Of a DNA stretch of 6,697 nt, positions 1 to 6,334 are shown one piece after another. A program made the position numbers and the translations under genes. This DNA is from Promethearchaeota archaeon (GTDB lineage Archaea > Asgardarchaeota > Lokiarchaeia > Sigynarchaeales > SOKP01). The stretch covers positions 1 to 6,697 of the forward strand of contig JAEOTJ010000126.1 of NCBI GenBank assembly GCA_016839905.1, read 5' to 3'. The first letter of the stretch is position 1; each line of letters begins with the position of its first letter. The notes below the pieces were generated by a model. The model saw only the letters and a list, made by a program, of their open reading frames with translations. It was not told the DNA's origin and made no database searches.

Positions 1-401
1 ATTTCATAAATTAATCCTAATAAAAATGTGAATATTGATAGTTACATATTTTAATAATGATTTAACTTATTAAACTTTTAAAATCGTTTTTTAGAAATCT
101 ATTACAAATCTTAATAAACTAATAAATCTCTTCAGTCTCAAACTCTTTACTTCCCATGATGTAATCTGTAATATCAAGCATATAAAATATCTTTTTTATC
201 TAGATAATAAGTTTTTTAGTATATATAATCACTCTCTCTTTTAGTAGATGAGCTCTAATTTATTTAATTTTTTTAAAAATAGTTAAGTTAATATCTAAGT
301 ATTACCATAATTATTCTCATGATAAATCAAACTAAAGAAATTTAATAGTTTCACTCTAATTTTATGAAAGCATAACTCAAAAGCCAAGATTATTAATTGC
401 C
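1..401. other. AT-rich region with no convincing gene
   Basis: I see no supportable coding region on either strand: every ATG here runs into a stop within a few codons. The longest reading stretch that looks at all protein-like is on the minus strand, a 20-codon ORF from the ATG ending at 181, flanked by in-frame stop codons. No GC-rich block that could be a tRNA or a structured RNA is visible. Scattered TATA-like words such as the one at about 219-229 are expected by chance at this base composition. The stretch nearest 401 presumably carries the promoter of the following methyltransferase gene, but no clear box A stands out at the right distance. Confidence 0.6.
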
Positions 402-1349
402 ATGAGTGATGTGAAAAAGACTTTTAATAGTATGGCAGCTGAATACGATAATATATCTGATCTATGGTATTCGTGGCTTTTTTCTCGACTTCATTATTTA
501 ATTGCCTCGAAAGTTTTGAATAAAAATTATCCTGAAAAAATCCTTGATATTGGATGTGGAACGGGATTTCAATCATTTCTTTATGCTTCTGCGGGTTGCG
601 AAGTTTATGGGATAGATATTGCTGAAGAATTAATTGAAGTTGCAAAATATAAGATTTCAAATTTTAATCCTCAGAAAATAGAGCTTTTTCCACCATATTA
701 TAATTATGTCATACGATACAATAAGATATTAAATAATTTTTTCAAAAATAATGGGCGGTTCAATAATTATATTCCCCCCAAATTTTATGTTGGGGATGCT
801 ATGAATATTCAATATAATGACGAAGATTTTGACCATATTAATTGTTGTGGAAGTACTTTAAGTTTTATCCCAAATTATAAAAAGGCAATCTTAGAAATGG
901 CAAGAGTTCTAAAGAAAAATGGATCTTTTATTGTTGAAGTGGAAAATAGATGGAACCTTAATTTACTTTGGTATTTACTTGATCCTTTATTTCGAAATAG
1001 ATATGGGCTAAATAATAATTTAAAAGATGGACTAAGAATATTAACCAAAAAATTTACCCAAAATATGTGGACTAATTTTCAGTTTGGTGAAAAAGAAAAT
1101 CCAGTCAATATGAAACTTAACTTATTTTCTTCTTATTCTCTTAAACGTGATTTACTCAGTTTTAGTTTAAAAGTAGATAAAAAGTGGACAATCCATTCTA
1201 TTACAAATATAATTCCTTGTTCTTTACTAGACTGTCTAAAACCTAGCAGAAAACTAATTTCAAGATTTAATTTTTTAGCAAAATTAGAAGAAAAATTATT
1301 TTTTAGAATGCCAGGTTCAAGTCTAGTAATGTATGGTCATAAAATTTAA
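402..1349 (+). CDS. Class I SAM-dependent methyltransferase
   Basis: Predicted soluble cytoplasmic methyltransferase that transfers a methyl group from S-adenosylmethionine to an unidentified substrate. The Rossmann-fold SAM site is clear: motif I ILDIGCGTG at residues 47-55, the acidic end of strand 2 in GIDIA (70-74), GDAMNI at 131-136 preceding the DFDHINCCGSTLSF stretch (142-155), and a long helix ending ARVLKKNGSF (167-176) as in UbiE/Methyltransf_11 proteins. The N-terminal FNSMAAEYD is also typical of that group. Between motifs II and III lies an Asn/Tyr-rich insertion of about 40 residues (about 86-127), and residues 180-315 are a C-terminal extension that I cannot assign; both probably form the substrate cap. 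There is no Shine-Dalgarno before the ATG at 402; the in-frame ATG at 432 would still keep the fold. The gene stands alone and converges with the next one, so context does not reveal the substrate. Family sure, substrate unknown. Confidence 0.88.
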   Translation: MSDVKKTFNSMAAEYDNISDLWYSWLFSRLHYLIASKVLNKNYPEKILDIGCGTGFQSFLYASAGCEVYGIDIAEELIEVAKYKISNFNPQKIELFPPYYNYVIRYNKILNNFFKNNGRFNNYIPPKFYVGDAMNIQYNDEDFDHINCCGSTLSFIPNYKKAILEMARVLKKNGSFIVEVENRWNLNLLWYLLDPLFRNRYGLNNNLKDGLRILTKKFTQNMWTNFQFGEKENPVNMKLNLFSSYSLKRDLLSFSLKVDKKWTIHSITNIIPCSLLDCLKPSRKLISRFNFLAKLEEKLFFRMPGSSLVMYGHKI

Positions 1350-1353
1350 TATA

Positions 1354-1372
1354 TTTTTTATAGTCTCTTTTT
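1354..1372 (+). terminator. Oligo-T terminator after methyltransferase
   Basis: Two T runs (T6 at 1354-1359 and T5 at 1368-1372) lie just after the methyltransferase stop in the 27-bp gap between two convergent genes. Archaeal intrinsic termination needs mainly oligo-T tracts, so this fits, but T runs are common in this AT-rich DNA and no hairpin is evident. Confidence 0.3.
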
Positions 1373-1376
1373 ATAA

Positions 1377-2378
1377 TTATTGTATTTTTAATCGTTGCAA
1401 TAGACCTGTGACTAAAATTGGCAATGCTATTGTAGCATCACACCACACACTTACATAATCCGAATCTAAAGCATATTTACCCCATGATTTAGATTCTGAA
1501 GTAGTACACCCGGATAACCCCCCATCATATTCCGTCGCTGTATGAACTCGAACAGAATATTTATACCCACATTCTAATCCCGAATCTCTCAATCTTTCAA
1601 GATCATCTAAATATGGAAAGATTTGCTGTGCCCAATTTCTCGGTACGCCTCCACCAACAATAAATATCCCTGCTTTCTGGCGAGTTTTTATAAGGTTTGC
1701 GAATTTTTTTACTTCCTCAATGATGTCAAAATTAATTTTATAACCTTCATTAATAGTGAATTTAATGAGATCTAATGCTAATTCCGAATCACTAAAAGCT
1801 GGTACAAAAATTGGAATACTATTTTGAGCAGCAAGAGAGAGAATAGATTTCTTCTCTATTTTATTTCCAATTTGTCTTAAAAAATCAGAAGGAGCACCTT
1901 CTATTTTCTTATCCTTATAAATTTCATTTAGTATCTCCAAGAGCTTTTTCTCAGTTGTTATATAATTATCCTCTGGTAAGAATATATTATAAATGCGATT
2001 AATCTTCAGTTTATAAAGCACATTATCATCAACATTAGCGCTTCCAATGTAATGTCCAATATTAACAATAGCGTCAACTAAATCATGAGCAATATTTGCA
2101 CCTGTCGTAATCAATACATCAATAAGGTTATGTTCGATTAGAGAACAAATTAATCCCCCCATACCTGCGGGAACCATTGCTCCAGAAAGGGCAAATACAG
2201 TTAAACATTCATCTTCAGTAACCATTTTTTCAAGGACATCAAGCGCTTTTCCTAAATTACCTCCTTGAAATCCACAATATCTTAAATTTTCCAAAAGATT
2301 TTCGATAGTTCGGACATTATTTGCATTGAAAGGAATAACTTTTTTCAATAAAAAATCATCTTTAGTATGGTGTTTCAT
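1377..2378 (-). CDS. Deoxyhypusine synthase family protein
   Basis: Family members move the 4-aminobutyl group of spermidine, NAD-dependently, onto a lysine of aIF5A (deoxyhypusine); some relatives make homospermidine instead. The 333-residue length fits. The NAD-side segment LSGAMVPAGMGG (64-75) with DVLITTGANIAHDLVDAI (87-104) and INRIYNIFLPEDNY (126-139) matches the family. The catalytic lysine lies in SWGK as K301, with E295 and W299 conserved around it, and D285 in TATEYDG corresponds to the conserved aspartate of human DHS. By eye-alignment, the human active-site His288 (VKHH) is N248 here (GGGVPRNW, 242-249), human Asp316 is L288, and about 12 extra residues separate the GGGVP and EYDG motifs. 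This is a divergent subfamily, so protein deoxyhypusine synthesis is likely but homospermidine-type or agmatine-derived chemistry is possible. No Shine-Dalgarno; the start is about 27 nt from a box A-like TTTTAATTA. The gene is divergent from arginine decarboxylase, which feeds the polyamine pathway. Confidence 0.85.
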   Translation of the reverse strand: MKHHTKDDFLLKKVIPFNANNVRTIENLLENLRYCGFQGGNLGKALDVLEKMVTEDECLTVFALSGAMVPAGMGGLICSLIEHNLIDVLITTGANIAHDLVDAIVNIGHYIGSANVDDNVLYKLKINRIYNIFLPEDNYITTEKKLLEILNEIYKDKKIEGAPSDFLRQIGNKIEKKSILSLAAQNSIPIFVPAFSDSELALDLIKFTINEGYKINFDIIEEVKKFANLIKTRQKAGIFIVGGGVPRNWAQQIFPYLDDLERLRDSGLECGYKYSVRVHTATEYDGGLSGCTTSESKSWGKYALDSDYVSVWCDATIALPILVTGLLQRLKIQ

Positions 2379-2453
2379 AGATTAGGAAAATGTTTAAATA
2401 ATTAAAACATTATTTATTATTATTATAACAGATATAGTTAATTCATCCGAAAT
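2379..2453. promoter_or_regulatory. Divergent promoter with 23-bp palindrome
   Basis: This 75-bp gap separates the starts of the DHS-like gene (leftward) and the arginine decarboxylase gene (rightward), so it must hold both promoters. A consensus box A, TTTAAATA, is at 2393-2400 on the plus strand, about 57 nt before the decarboxylase ATG. A second candidate, TTATTATAAC at 2420-2429, sits about 29 nt before it and would give a leaderless mRNA. Read leftward, TTTTAATTA around 2401-2409 is about 27 nt from the DHS ATG. Positions 2389-2411 form a near-perfect dyad (AATGTTT at one end, AAACATT at the other, one mismatched pair, centre at 2400) that overlaps the TATA elements of both directions. 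It could be an operator for shared control. Confidence 0.6.
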
Positions 2454-3002
2454 ATGTCATTAGTTCCAAAAGCAGTATGTTTTGTAAGAGGAAGGGGCTT
2501 TCATAAATCAAAATTAGGTTCATTTGAACAAGCTTTAAGGGACGCTGGCATCGCTAAATATAACATAGTGAAAGTAAGTTCTATATTACCTCCCTATTGT
2601 ATTGAAATTCCAAAAAAAGATGGATTACCCCAACTCCGTGCGGGTCAAGTTTTATATACCGTATTAAGCCGTGCAAGCAGTAATGAGTTCAATCGATTAA
2701 TATGTGCTTCAATTGGCATAGCAAAACCGGCTGATTCTCGAACTTATGGCTACTTAAGTGAGCATCATGCATTTGGTGTAAAGCCAGAAAAGGCAGGAGA
2801 GTTCGCAGAAGATTTGGCTGCTGAAATGTTAGCGACGACATTAGGTGTTCCTTTTGATTCTGAGGCAGATTATGATAAAAAACAAGAAATTTTTAGAATG
2901 AACGGGAAAATAATTGAGACAAAAAATATTACAGAATCCGCAACAGTTAAAGAAGATAATGAATGGGCAACTGTACTAGTGGCGGCTGTCTTCATACTTT
3001 AA
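2454..3002 (+). CDS. pdaD: Pyruvoyl-dependent arginine decarboxylase
   Basis: Converts arginine to agmatine and CO2, the first step of archaeal polyamine synthesis. The enzyme is made as a proenzyme that cuts itself between two serines to make an N-terminal beta chain and an alpha chain capped by a pyruvoyl group. The cleavage motif VSSILPP (residues 41-47) places the cut between S42 and S43, matching Ser52/Ser53 of the Methanocaldococcus jannaschii enzyme. N37 matches its Asn47, E25 replaces its Asp35 conservatively, and E103 in YLSEHHAFG (100-108) fits the position of its Glu109. The C-terminal half, EDLAAEMLATTLG and the closing WATVLVAAVFIL, is typical of the family, and 182 residues is a usual length. 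No Shine-Dalgarno precedes the ATG. The neighbouring divergent DHS-like gene would consume polyamines derived from agmatine; no agmatine-processing enzyme is in the window. Confidence 0.94.
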   Translation: MSLVPKAVCFVRGRGFHKSKLGSFEQALRDAGIAKYNIVKVSSILPPYCIEIPKKDGLPQLRAGQVLYTVLSRASSNEFNRLICASIGIAKPADSRTYGYLSEHHAFGVKPEKAGEFAEDLAAEMLATTLGVPFDSEADYDKKQEIFRMNGKIIETKNITESATVKEDNEWATVLVAAVFIL

Positions 3003-3068
3003 ATTATGTTCTGCTATTATCATCTAAATTGAATTTTCAAACCAAATTTTTTCAATTTTCAAATTAGG

Positions 3069-3083
3069 ATTAAATAATTTAAT
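3069..3083 (+). promoter_or_regulatory. Palindromic box A for YkgJ-like gene
   Basis: A perfect 15-bp palindrome, ATTAAATAATTTAAT, is centred 30 nt before the ATG at 3106. That is the distance expected between an archaeal TATA box and the first base of a leaderless mRNA. It favours the ATG over the TTG at 3085, which would fall between the TATA box and the predicted transcription start. AT-rich palindromes also arise by chance, so spacing is the main support. Confidence 0.4.
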
Positions 3084-3105
3084 TTTGTATAAATTAATTC
3101 TTCAA

Positions 3106-3537
3106 ATGATGGAAAATATAGATTTTCATAAACATTGTGTGCGGTGTGGAATATGGTGCTGCAGAGGAGAGAATCCCTATGTAACACCCAAGGAGCTAAA
3201 AGAACTAAATATTGATAAAATAGGAAGAAATCCAGATAATAGCTGTATATTTTTAAGTGAAAATAAATGTATGGTTTACTTAAAAAAACCCTTTGAATGT
3301 AGAATATATCCTTTTGACATCCTTAAAATTGAAGAAGAATATACGTGGATTTTATGGGATGCTTGTCCAGTCACCGAAGTTGCCAATCTTGAAGAGAATT
3401 TTGATAATTTTGAAAGAAAACTCTTAAATAACTATTCCAAAGAATTTATTCAAGATTATGTGAGATATCATGAAAAAAATCTAAATAAGAAATATGGTAA
3501 TATCAAATTTAAAATAATTAAAGAAGTAAATTTTTAG
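3106..3537 (+). CDS. YkgJ-like cysteine-cluster protein
   Basis: Small cytoplasmic protein (143 residues) of the YkgJ/CxxCxxCC family, thought to bind zinc or an iron-sulfur cluster; the biochemical role is not established for most members. Eight cysteines are arranged as in the family: CVRCGIWCC at residues 11-19, C47 in NSCIFL, C55 in NKCMVY, C65 in PFECRIYPF, and C87 in DACPVT. The first cluster has two residues between the glycine and the paired cysteines, one more than the commonest CGxCC form. The C-terminal 50 residues are charged and probably helical. I chose the ATG at 3106; the same frame stays open upstream and has a TTG at 3085 (150 residues), but no Shine-Dalgarno precedes it and the palindromic TATA box fits 3106 better. 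ATG 3109 is equally possible. It lies 103 bp after the decarboxylase on the same strand, with its own putative promoter, so a shared function is not implied. Confidence 0.82.
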   Translation: MMENIDFHKHCVRCGIWCCRGENPYVTPKELKELNIDKIGRNPDNSCIFLSENKCMVYLKKPFECRIYPFDILKIEEEYTWILWDACPVTEVANLEENFDNFERKLLNNYSKEFIQDYVRYHEKNLNKKYGNIKFKIIKEVNF

Positions 3538-3549
3538 AATTTGAACTAA

Positions 3550-3554
3550 TTTTT
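3550..3554 (+). terminator. Short oligo-T after YkgJ-like gene
   Basis: A T5 run lies within the 45-bp gap between two convergent genes, 13 nt after the stop codon. It is the only oligo-T tract available for termination of the rightward transcript before the opposing gene. Weak evidence. Confidence 0.2.
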
Positions 3555-3582
3555 ATTACTGTTCTCTTGATTATTATTATAA

Positions 3583-4674
3583 TTAACGTGTTCTCTTACC
3601 TTGGATAAATCTAACTAGACGTCGCTTAGCACGAAAATCATCAAGTTGCTTTGGTGGATGTTTCATGAAGAAAGAACTTGCTGAATGAAGGACTCCTCCC
3701 ACTTGGCGATCTTTAGCGATTTTGGAGATTCTTATACAATCCACAATAATGCCCGCTGAATTATTTCCATCTTCAACAAACATTGTAATATCAACTCTAA
3801 CAGGAGCTCCTCCAAATATACGTCCCTCGAGTCTCATATAAGCTTCTTTTTGATTTTTCAAGAAAGGTATATAATCAACAGCAGATATTTGACATTCAAC
3901 AGTATCTTTATTTTGAAGCTTCGCTACAACCGATTCAGTTTTAGAATGACGTTTTCCCTCCTCATAATAAAGCAGACCATCGGGTTTCGGTGTTAATAGA
4001 TTACAAAAATTTGAACACCCGCCCCAATCTAGCTGTACTGTTCTATCTAATATTGCTCCGCGCATTGGAAAAAGATTAGCTAATGAACGATGAATAATAG
4101 TCGCTCCAATTTGGGATTTTACATCATCTCCAATTAATGAAAGTCTTAATCCTTCAGCTTTTTGTACTATTTCATGATCTTTTGCTACATAGGAAGGCAT
4201 ACCACACACTACACACGCACCCGCATCAAGGGCTGCTAAAGTATAGAATTTAACAGCCTTATGGGCGCCAGTTGGGAGAAGTATTACAACAACATCAACA
4301 TTTCGCTCCTTTAATTCTTTGATAATATCTGCTTCTTTTTGGTTATCATCTATTGGTACAATATTTTTAATATTGCTATCCAAACCATCTATTATTGGTC
4401 CTTTAATAACGGGAGCATTTAAGAAATCAGGTCGATAAAGTTCCATATTACAGTTAGGCTCGGCAAATATAGCTTCGCTTAAGTCTTTTCCTACTTTGTA
4501 TGCATTAACTTCTATTCCTAATACAAAATTTATATCACTGATGCTGTATTGAGTGATTTCGGGTAAAACCCCAATTATTTTGTTTAGATTTCGTTTATAG
4601 TTTTCTACTCCTTGCACAAGGGCGGATGCGACATCACCTATGCCAATCAAAGCTGTATTAATTTTACTAGCCAT
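3583..4674 (-). CDS. ino1: Myo-inositol-1-phosphate synthase
   Basis: Converts glucose 6-phosphate to L-myo-inositol 1-phosphate with bound NAD, supplying inositol phospholipids (archaetidylinositol) or inositol-based solutes. The length, 363 residues, matches the archaeal/bacterial short form. The NAD-binding loop is IGIGDVASALVQG (10-22). GDDVKSQIGATIIHR (182-196) is the family signature. K241 and K245 (GKRHSKT) match the catalytic Lys274/Lys278 of the Archaeoglobus enzyme, K273 fits its Lys306, and K338 in FFMKHPP fits its Lys367. NSAGIIVD (305-312) is also conserved. Oddities: the usual GGNxDF motif reads GGCSNF (218-223), so its aspartate is N222, and the loop from there to K241 is about six residues longer than in Archaeoglobus by my eye-alignment. 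The C-terminus is basic (RAKRRLVRFIQGKRTR). No Shine-Dalgarno; a box A lies about 29 nt upstream, so it is probably leaderless and transcribed separately from PAN 63 bp upstream. Confidence 0.92.
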   Translation of the reverse strand: MASKINTALIGIGDVASALVQGVENYKRNLNKIIGVLPEITQYSISDINFVLGIEVNAYKVGKDLSEAIFAEPNCNMELYRPDFLNAPVIKGPIIDGLDSNIKNIVPIDDNQKEADIIKELKERNVDVVVILLPTGAHKAVKFYTLAALDAGACVVCGMPSYVAKDHEIVQKAEGLRLSLIGDDVKSQIGATIIHRSLANLFPMRGAILDRTVQLDWGGCSNFCNLLTPKPDGLLYYEEGKRHSKTESVVAKLQNKDTVECQISAVDYIPFLKNQKEAYMRLEGRIFGGAPVRVDITMFVEDGNNSAGIIVDCIRISKIAKDRQVGGVLHSASSFFMKHPPKQLDDFRAKRRLVRFIQGKRTR

Positions 4675-4697
4675 GATATTAGGTATAATTAAATTAT

Positions 4698-4708
4698 TAT
4701 TTTTAAAT
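4698..4708 (-). promoter_or_regulatory. Box A of inositol-phosphate synthase gene
   Basis: Read on the minus strand this is ATTTAAAAATA, close to the archaeal TTTAWATA box, centred about 29 nt before the start codon ending at 4674. The spacing predicts an essentially leaderless transcript, consistent with the missing Shine-Dalgarno. It suggests the gene can be transcribed independently of the upstream PAN gene. Confidence 0.45.
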
Positions 4709-4737
4709 CATTCTAATTGACAGTAGAGGCTTTAGGC

Positions 4738-5949
4738 TTAAATAAATATATTTGATTTGGAAGGATTTTCTTTTGTTTTCATTATTTTATTTATAGCTTT
4801 ATAAAAATCTCCTTCCGTAATTATGTCAACGTCTTTTCTAATGGCAAACATTCCCGCTTCGGTGCAAATCGCTTTTATATCTGCTCCAGTAGCTTTATTA
4901 GTCATTTTAACTATTTTTTTGATGTCTATTCTATTATCCAAGTTTAATTTTCTCATATGGATTTTAAAAATTAATTCTCTTGATTTTTCGTCAGGCATAG
5001 GAAATTCTATTATTCTATCAAATCGTCCAGGTCTTATTAGTGCAGGGTCTAAAATGTCTATTCTATTTGTTGCCCCAATGAATTTTATGTCGCCTCTTTT
5101 ATCAAACCCATCTAATTCGCTTAATAATTGCATTAATGTTCTTTGAACTTCTCTACCTCCTGATGTGTCATCTGCCATTCTTTCCGCTCCTATTGCGTCT
5201 AATTCATCTATGAATAATATTGAAGGTGCTTTCTCTCTTGCTAAATAAAAAATCTCTCTAACATATCGGGCACCCTCTCCGATAAACTTTTGAACTAGTT
5301 CAGATCCTATAATTTTAATAAAGGTTGCTTCAGTTTCATGAGCTATCGCTTTTGCTAATAATGTTTTACCCGTTCCAGGAGGTCCATAAAACAATGCTCC
5401 TTTAGGAGGCTCAATACCTACTTTTTTAAATAATTCTGGTTTTAATAATGGTAATTCTATGATTTCTCTAACTTCTTGAATTTGGTCTTTTAAGCCTCCA
5501 ATGTCGTTATATGTTATATCTGGAATAGAATCAATAACTTCCATTCCTTTAACAAATGGATCTATTTCTGAAGGTAATATTTCTATAATAGAAAAAGTTC
5601 TTTGATTTAAAGCAACTTTCATCCCTGGAGTTAACTTTTTTTCACTAACACGATAACTACATGAGAGTACAAAATCTGGACCAGTAGAACTTTTCACGAT
5701 AACTCTATTATTATTATCTTCTAATATGTCTATTATCATTCCTGCGATTAAAGGAGGTTCTCTTAATATATCAACCTCATCTCTTAAATTATTTACCTTT
5801 TTTTCTAATCTCATTTTTTCTTCATAGGTTATTTGTCTTTCAGTTTCGAGATCTCGAAGTCTTTTCTCAAGATATTTAATGTACATCATCAAATAAGCAT
5901 TATCTTCAATGTTTTTTCGCGATTTCCTATTATTAGAAATAGATTGCAT
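4738..5949 (-). CDS. pan: Proteasome-activating nucleotidase (PAN)
   Basis: Hexameric AAA ATPase that unfolds proteins and feeds them into the archaeal 20S proteasome; ancestor-like relative of the eukaryotic Rpt1-6 ring. Domain order is complete over 403 residues: N-terminal coiled coil (about 18-62), the proline pair P65-P66 of the linker (LREPPLIAG), OB domain (about 67-125), AAA large domain and helical lid to about 392. Key residues are visible: Walker A GPPGTGKT (189-196), pore loop KFIG (221-224), Walker B ILFIDE (244-249), sensor 1 N295 in GATN, arginine fingers R306 and R309 in RPGRFDR, and sensor 2 GAD (355-357). The C-terminus ends SNIFI, so the last three residues are Ile-Phe-Ile rather than the usual hydrophobic-Tyr-any (HbYX) tail that opens the 20S gate. 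Cdc48-type proteins differ by having two AAA domains; this has one. No Shine-Dalgarno. No proteasome subunit gene is in the window. Confidence 0.95.
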   Translation of the reverse strand: MQSISNNRKSRKNIEDNAYLMMYIKYLEKRLRDLETERQITYEEKMRLEKKVNNLRDEVDILREPPLIAGMIIDILEDNNNRVIVKSSTGPDFVLSCSYRVSEKKLTPGMKVALNQRTFSIIEILPSEIDPFVKGMEVIDSIPDITYNDIGGLKDQIQEVREIIELPLLKPELFKKVGIEPPKGALFYGPPGTGKTLLAKAIAHETEATFIKIIGSELVQKFIGEGARYVREIFYLAREKAPSILFIDELDAIGAERMADDTSGGREVQRTLMQLLSELDGFDKRGDIKFIGATNRIDILDPALIRPGRFDRIIEFPMPDEKSRELIFKIHMRKLNLDNRIDIKKIVKMTNKATGADIKAICTEAGMFAIRKDVDIITEGDFYKAINKIMKTKENPSKSNIFI

Positions 5950-5983
5950 ACTCTATTATGTGTATATTTTCCTCTAAATCTTT

Positions 5984-6019
5984 AATTCTATAAAGTTAAT
6001 TCATCTATTTATATTTTTC
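5984..6019 (-). promoter_or_regulatory. Candidate promoter region of PAN gene
   Basis: Two TATA-like elements precede PAN on the minus strand: ACTTTATAGAATT (5984-5996), centred about 41 nt before the ATG, and AAATATAAATAG (inside 6005-6019), about 62 nt before it. Either would give a short leader of about 15 to 35 nt. I cannot choose between them from sequence alone. Confidence 0.3.
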
Positions 6020-6230
6020 TTAAGAAATTTCAGGAGAAAGCTCTTCATTATTTGAGAGTTTAATATACTCTTATTTTATTAAGAGATAGAATAATAGGAT
6101 ATTTAAATAAATTAATCTATTAAAACTGAAATGCTAAAAATATGTTCTATTATGTATTGTTATAGTAATATTATAAAAGATGAAATATAGAATATATCTA
6201 TTCAAATGGAGCAAATCTATGATTTCTCAA

Positions 6231-6254
6231 TTTTAAATAGTAACTTTTAAATAT
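6231..6254 (+). promoter_or_regulatory. Tandem box A elements before acidic gene
   Basis: The word TTTTAAATA occurs twice, at 6231-6239 and 6245-6253, 14 bp apart. Either copy fits the archaeal TATA consensus. The second predicts a transcription start near 6277 and a leader of roughly 55 nt ahead of the TTG at 6335, long enough to carry the Shine-Dalgarno at 6322. Confidence 0.35.
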
Positions 6255-6321
6255 AAGATTTAACTTAATAGATATCTGATAAATATTAATAATTTCAACC
6301 TATTTTAAGAAAACTAAAAAT

Positions 6322-6327
6322 GGAGGT
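6322..6327 (+). promoter_or_regulatory. Shine-Dalgarno deciding a TTG start
   Basis: GGAGGT is a six-base match to the archaeal 16S rRNA tail and ends 7 nt before the TTG at 6335. It overlaps the in-frame ATG at 6320, which therefore could not use it. This is the reason for choosing TTG over ATG as the start of the acidic protein. Confidence 0.65.
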
Positions 6328-6334
6328 CTTTAAA

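Larger units (their letters stand above)
5950..6334. other. AT-rich intergenic region between divergent genes
   Basis: This gap separates the leftward PAN gene from the rightward acidic small gene. I find no ORF that resembles a protein and no structured RNA. It holds the PAN promoter at its left end, a 10-bp palindrome TATTTAAATA at 6100-6109 that reads as a TATA box on both strands, and two tandem box A copies at 6231-6254. The rest is low-complexity AT-rich sequence in which I see nothing further. Confidence 0.55.

Noticed and set aside
424..660. 78-codon minus-strand ORF inside the methyltransferase gene
   Set aside because: It lies opposite the SAM-binding motif region of a clear gene, and its translation (Gln/His/Tyr-rich) shows no domain. 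It is a shadow ORF.
3031..3064. Repeated AATTTTCAAA words after the decarboxylase gene
   Set aside because: Two imperfect copies of a short AT-rich word, with no further copies or regular spacing; not enough for a repeat element, CRISPR or operator call.
3028..3105. Upstream extension of the YkgJ-like frame (open from 3028, TTG at 3085)
   Set aside because: No ATG and no Shine-Dalgarno; the stretch is AT-rich and holds the likely TATA palindrome, so it is read as promoter rather than coding.
2454..3537. Decarboxylase and YkgJ-like genes as one operon
   Set aside because: The 103-bp gap and a separate TATA-like element 30 nt before the second gene argue for independent transcription; no functional link is visible.
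4823..5146. 107-codon plus-strand ORF opposite PAN
   Set aside because: The hydrophobic translation is the antisense of the conserved AAA lid and arginine-finger region; no start signal or family resemblance.
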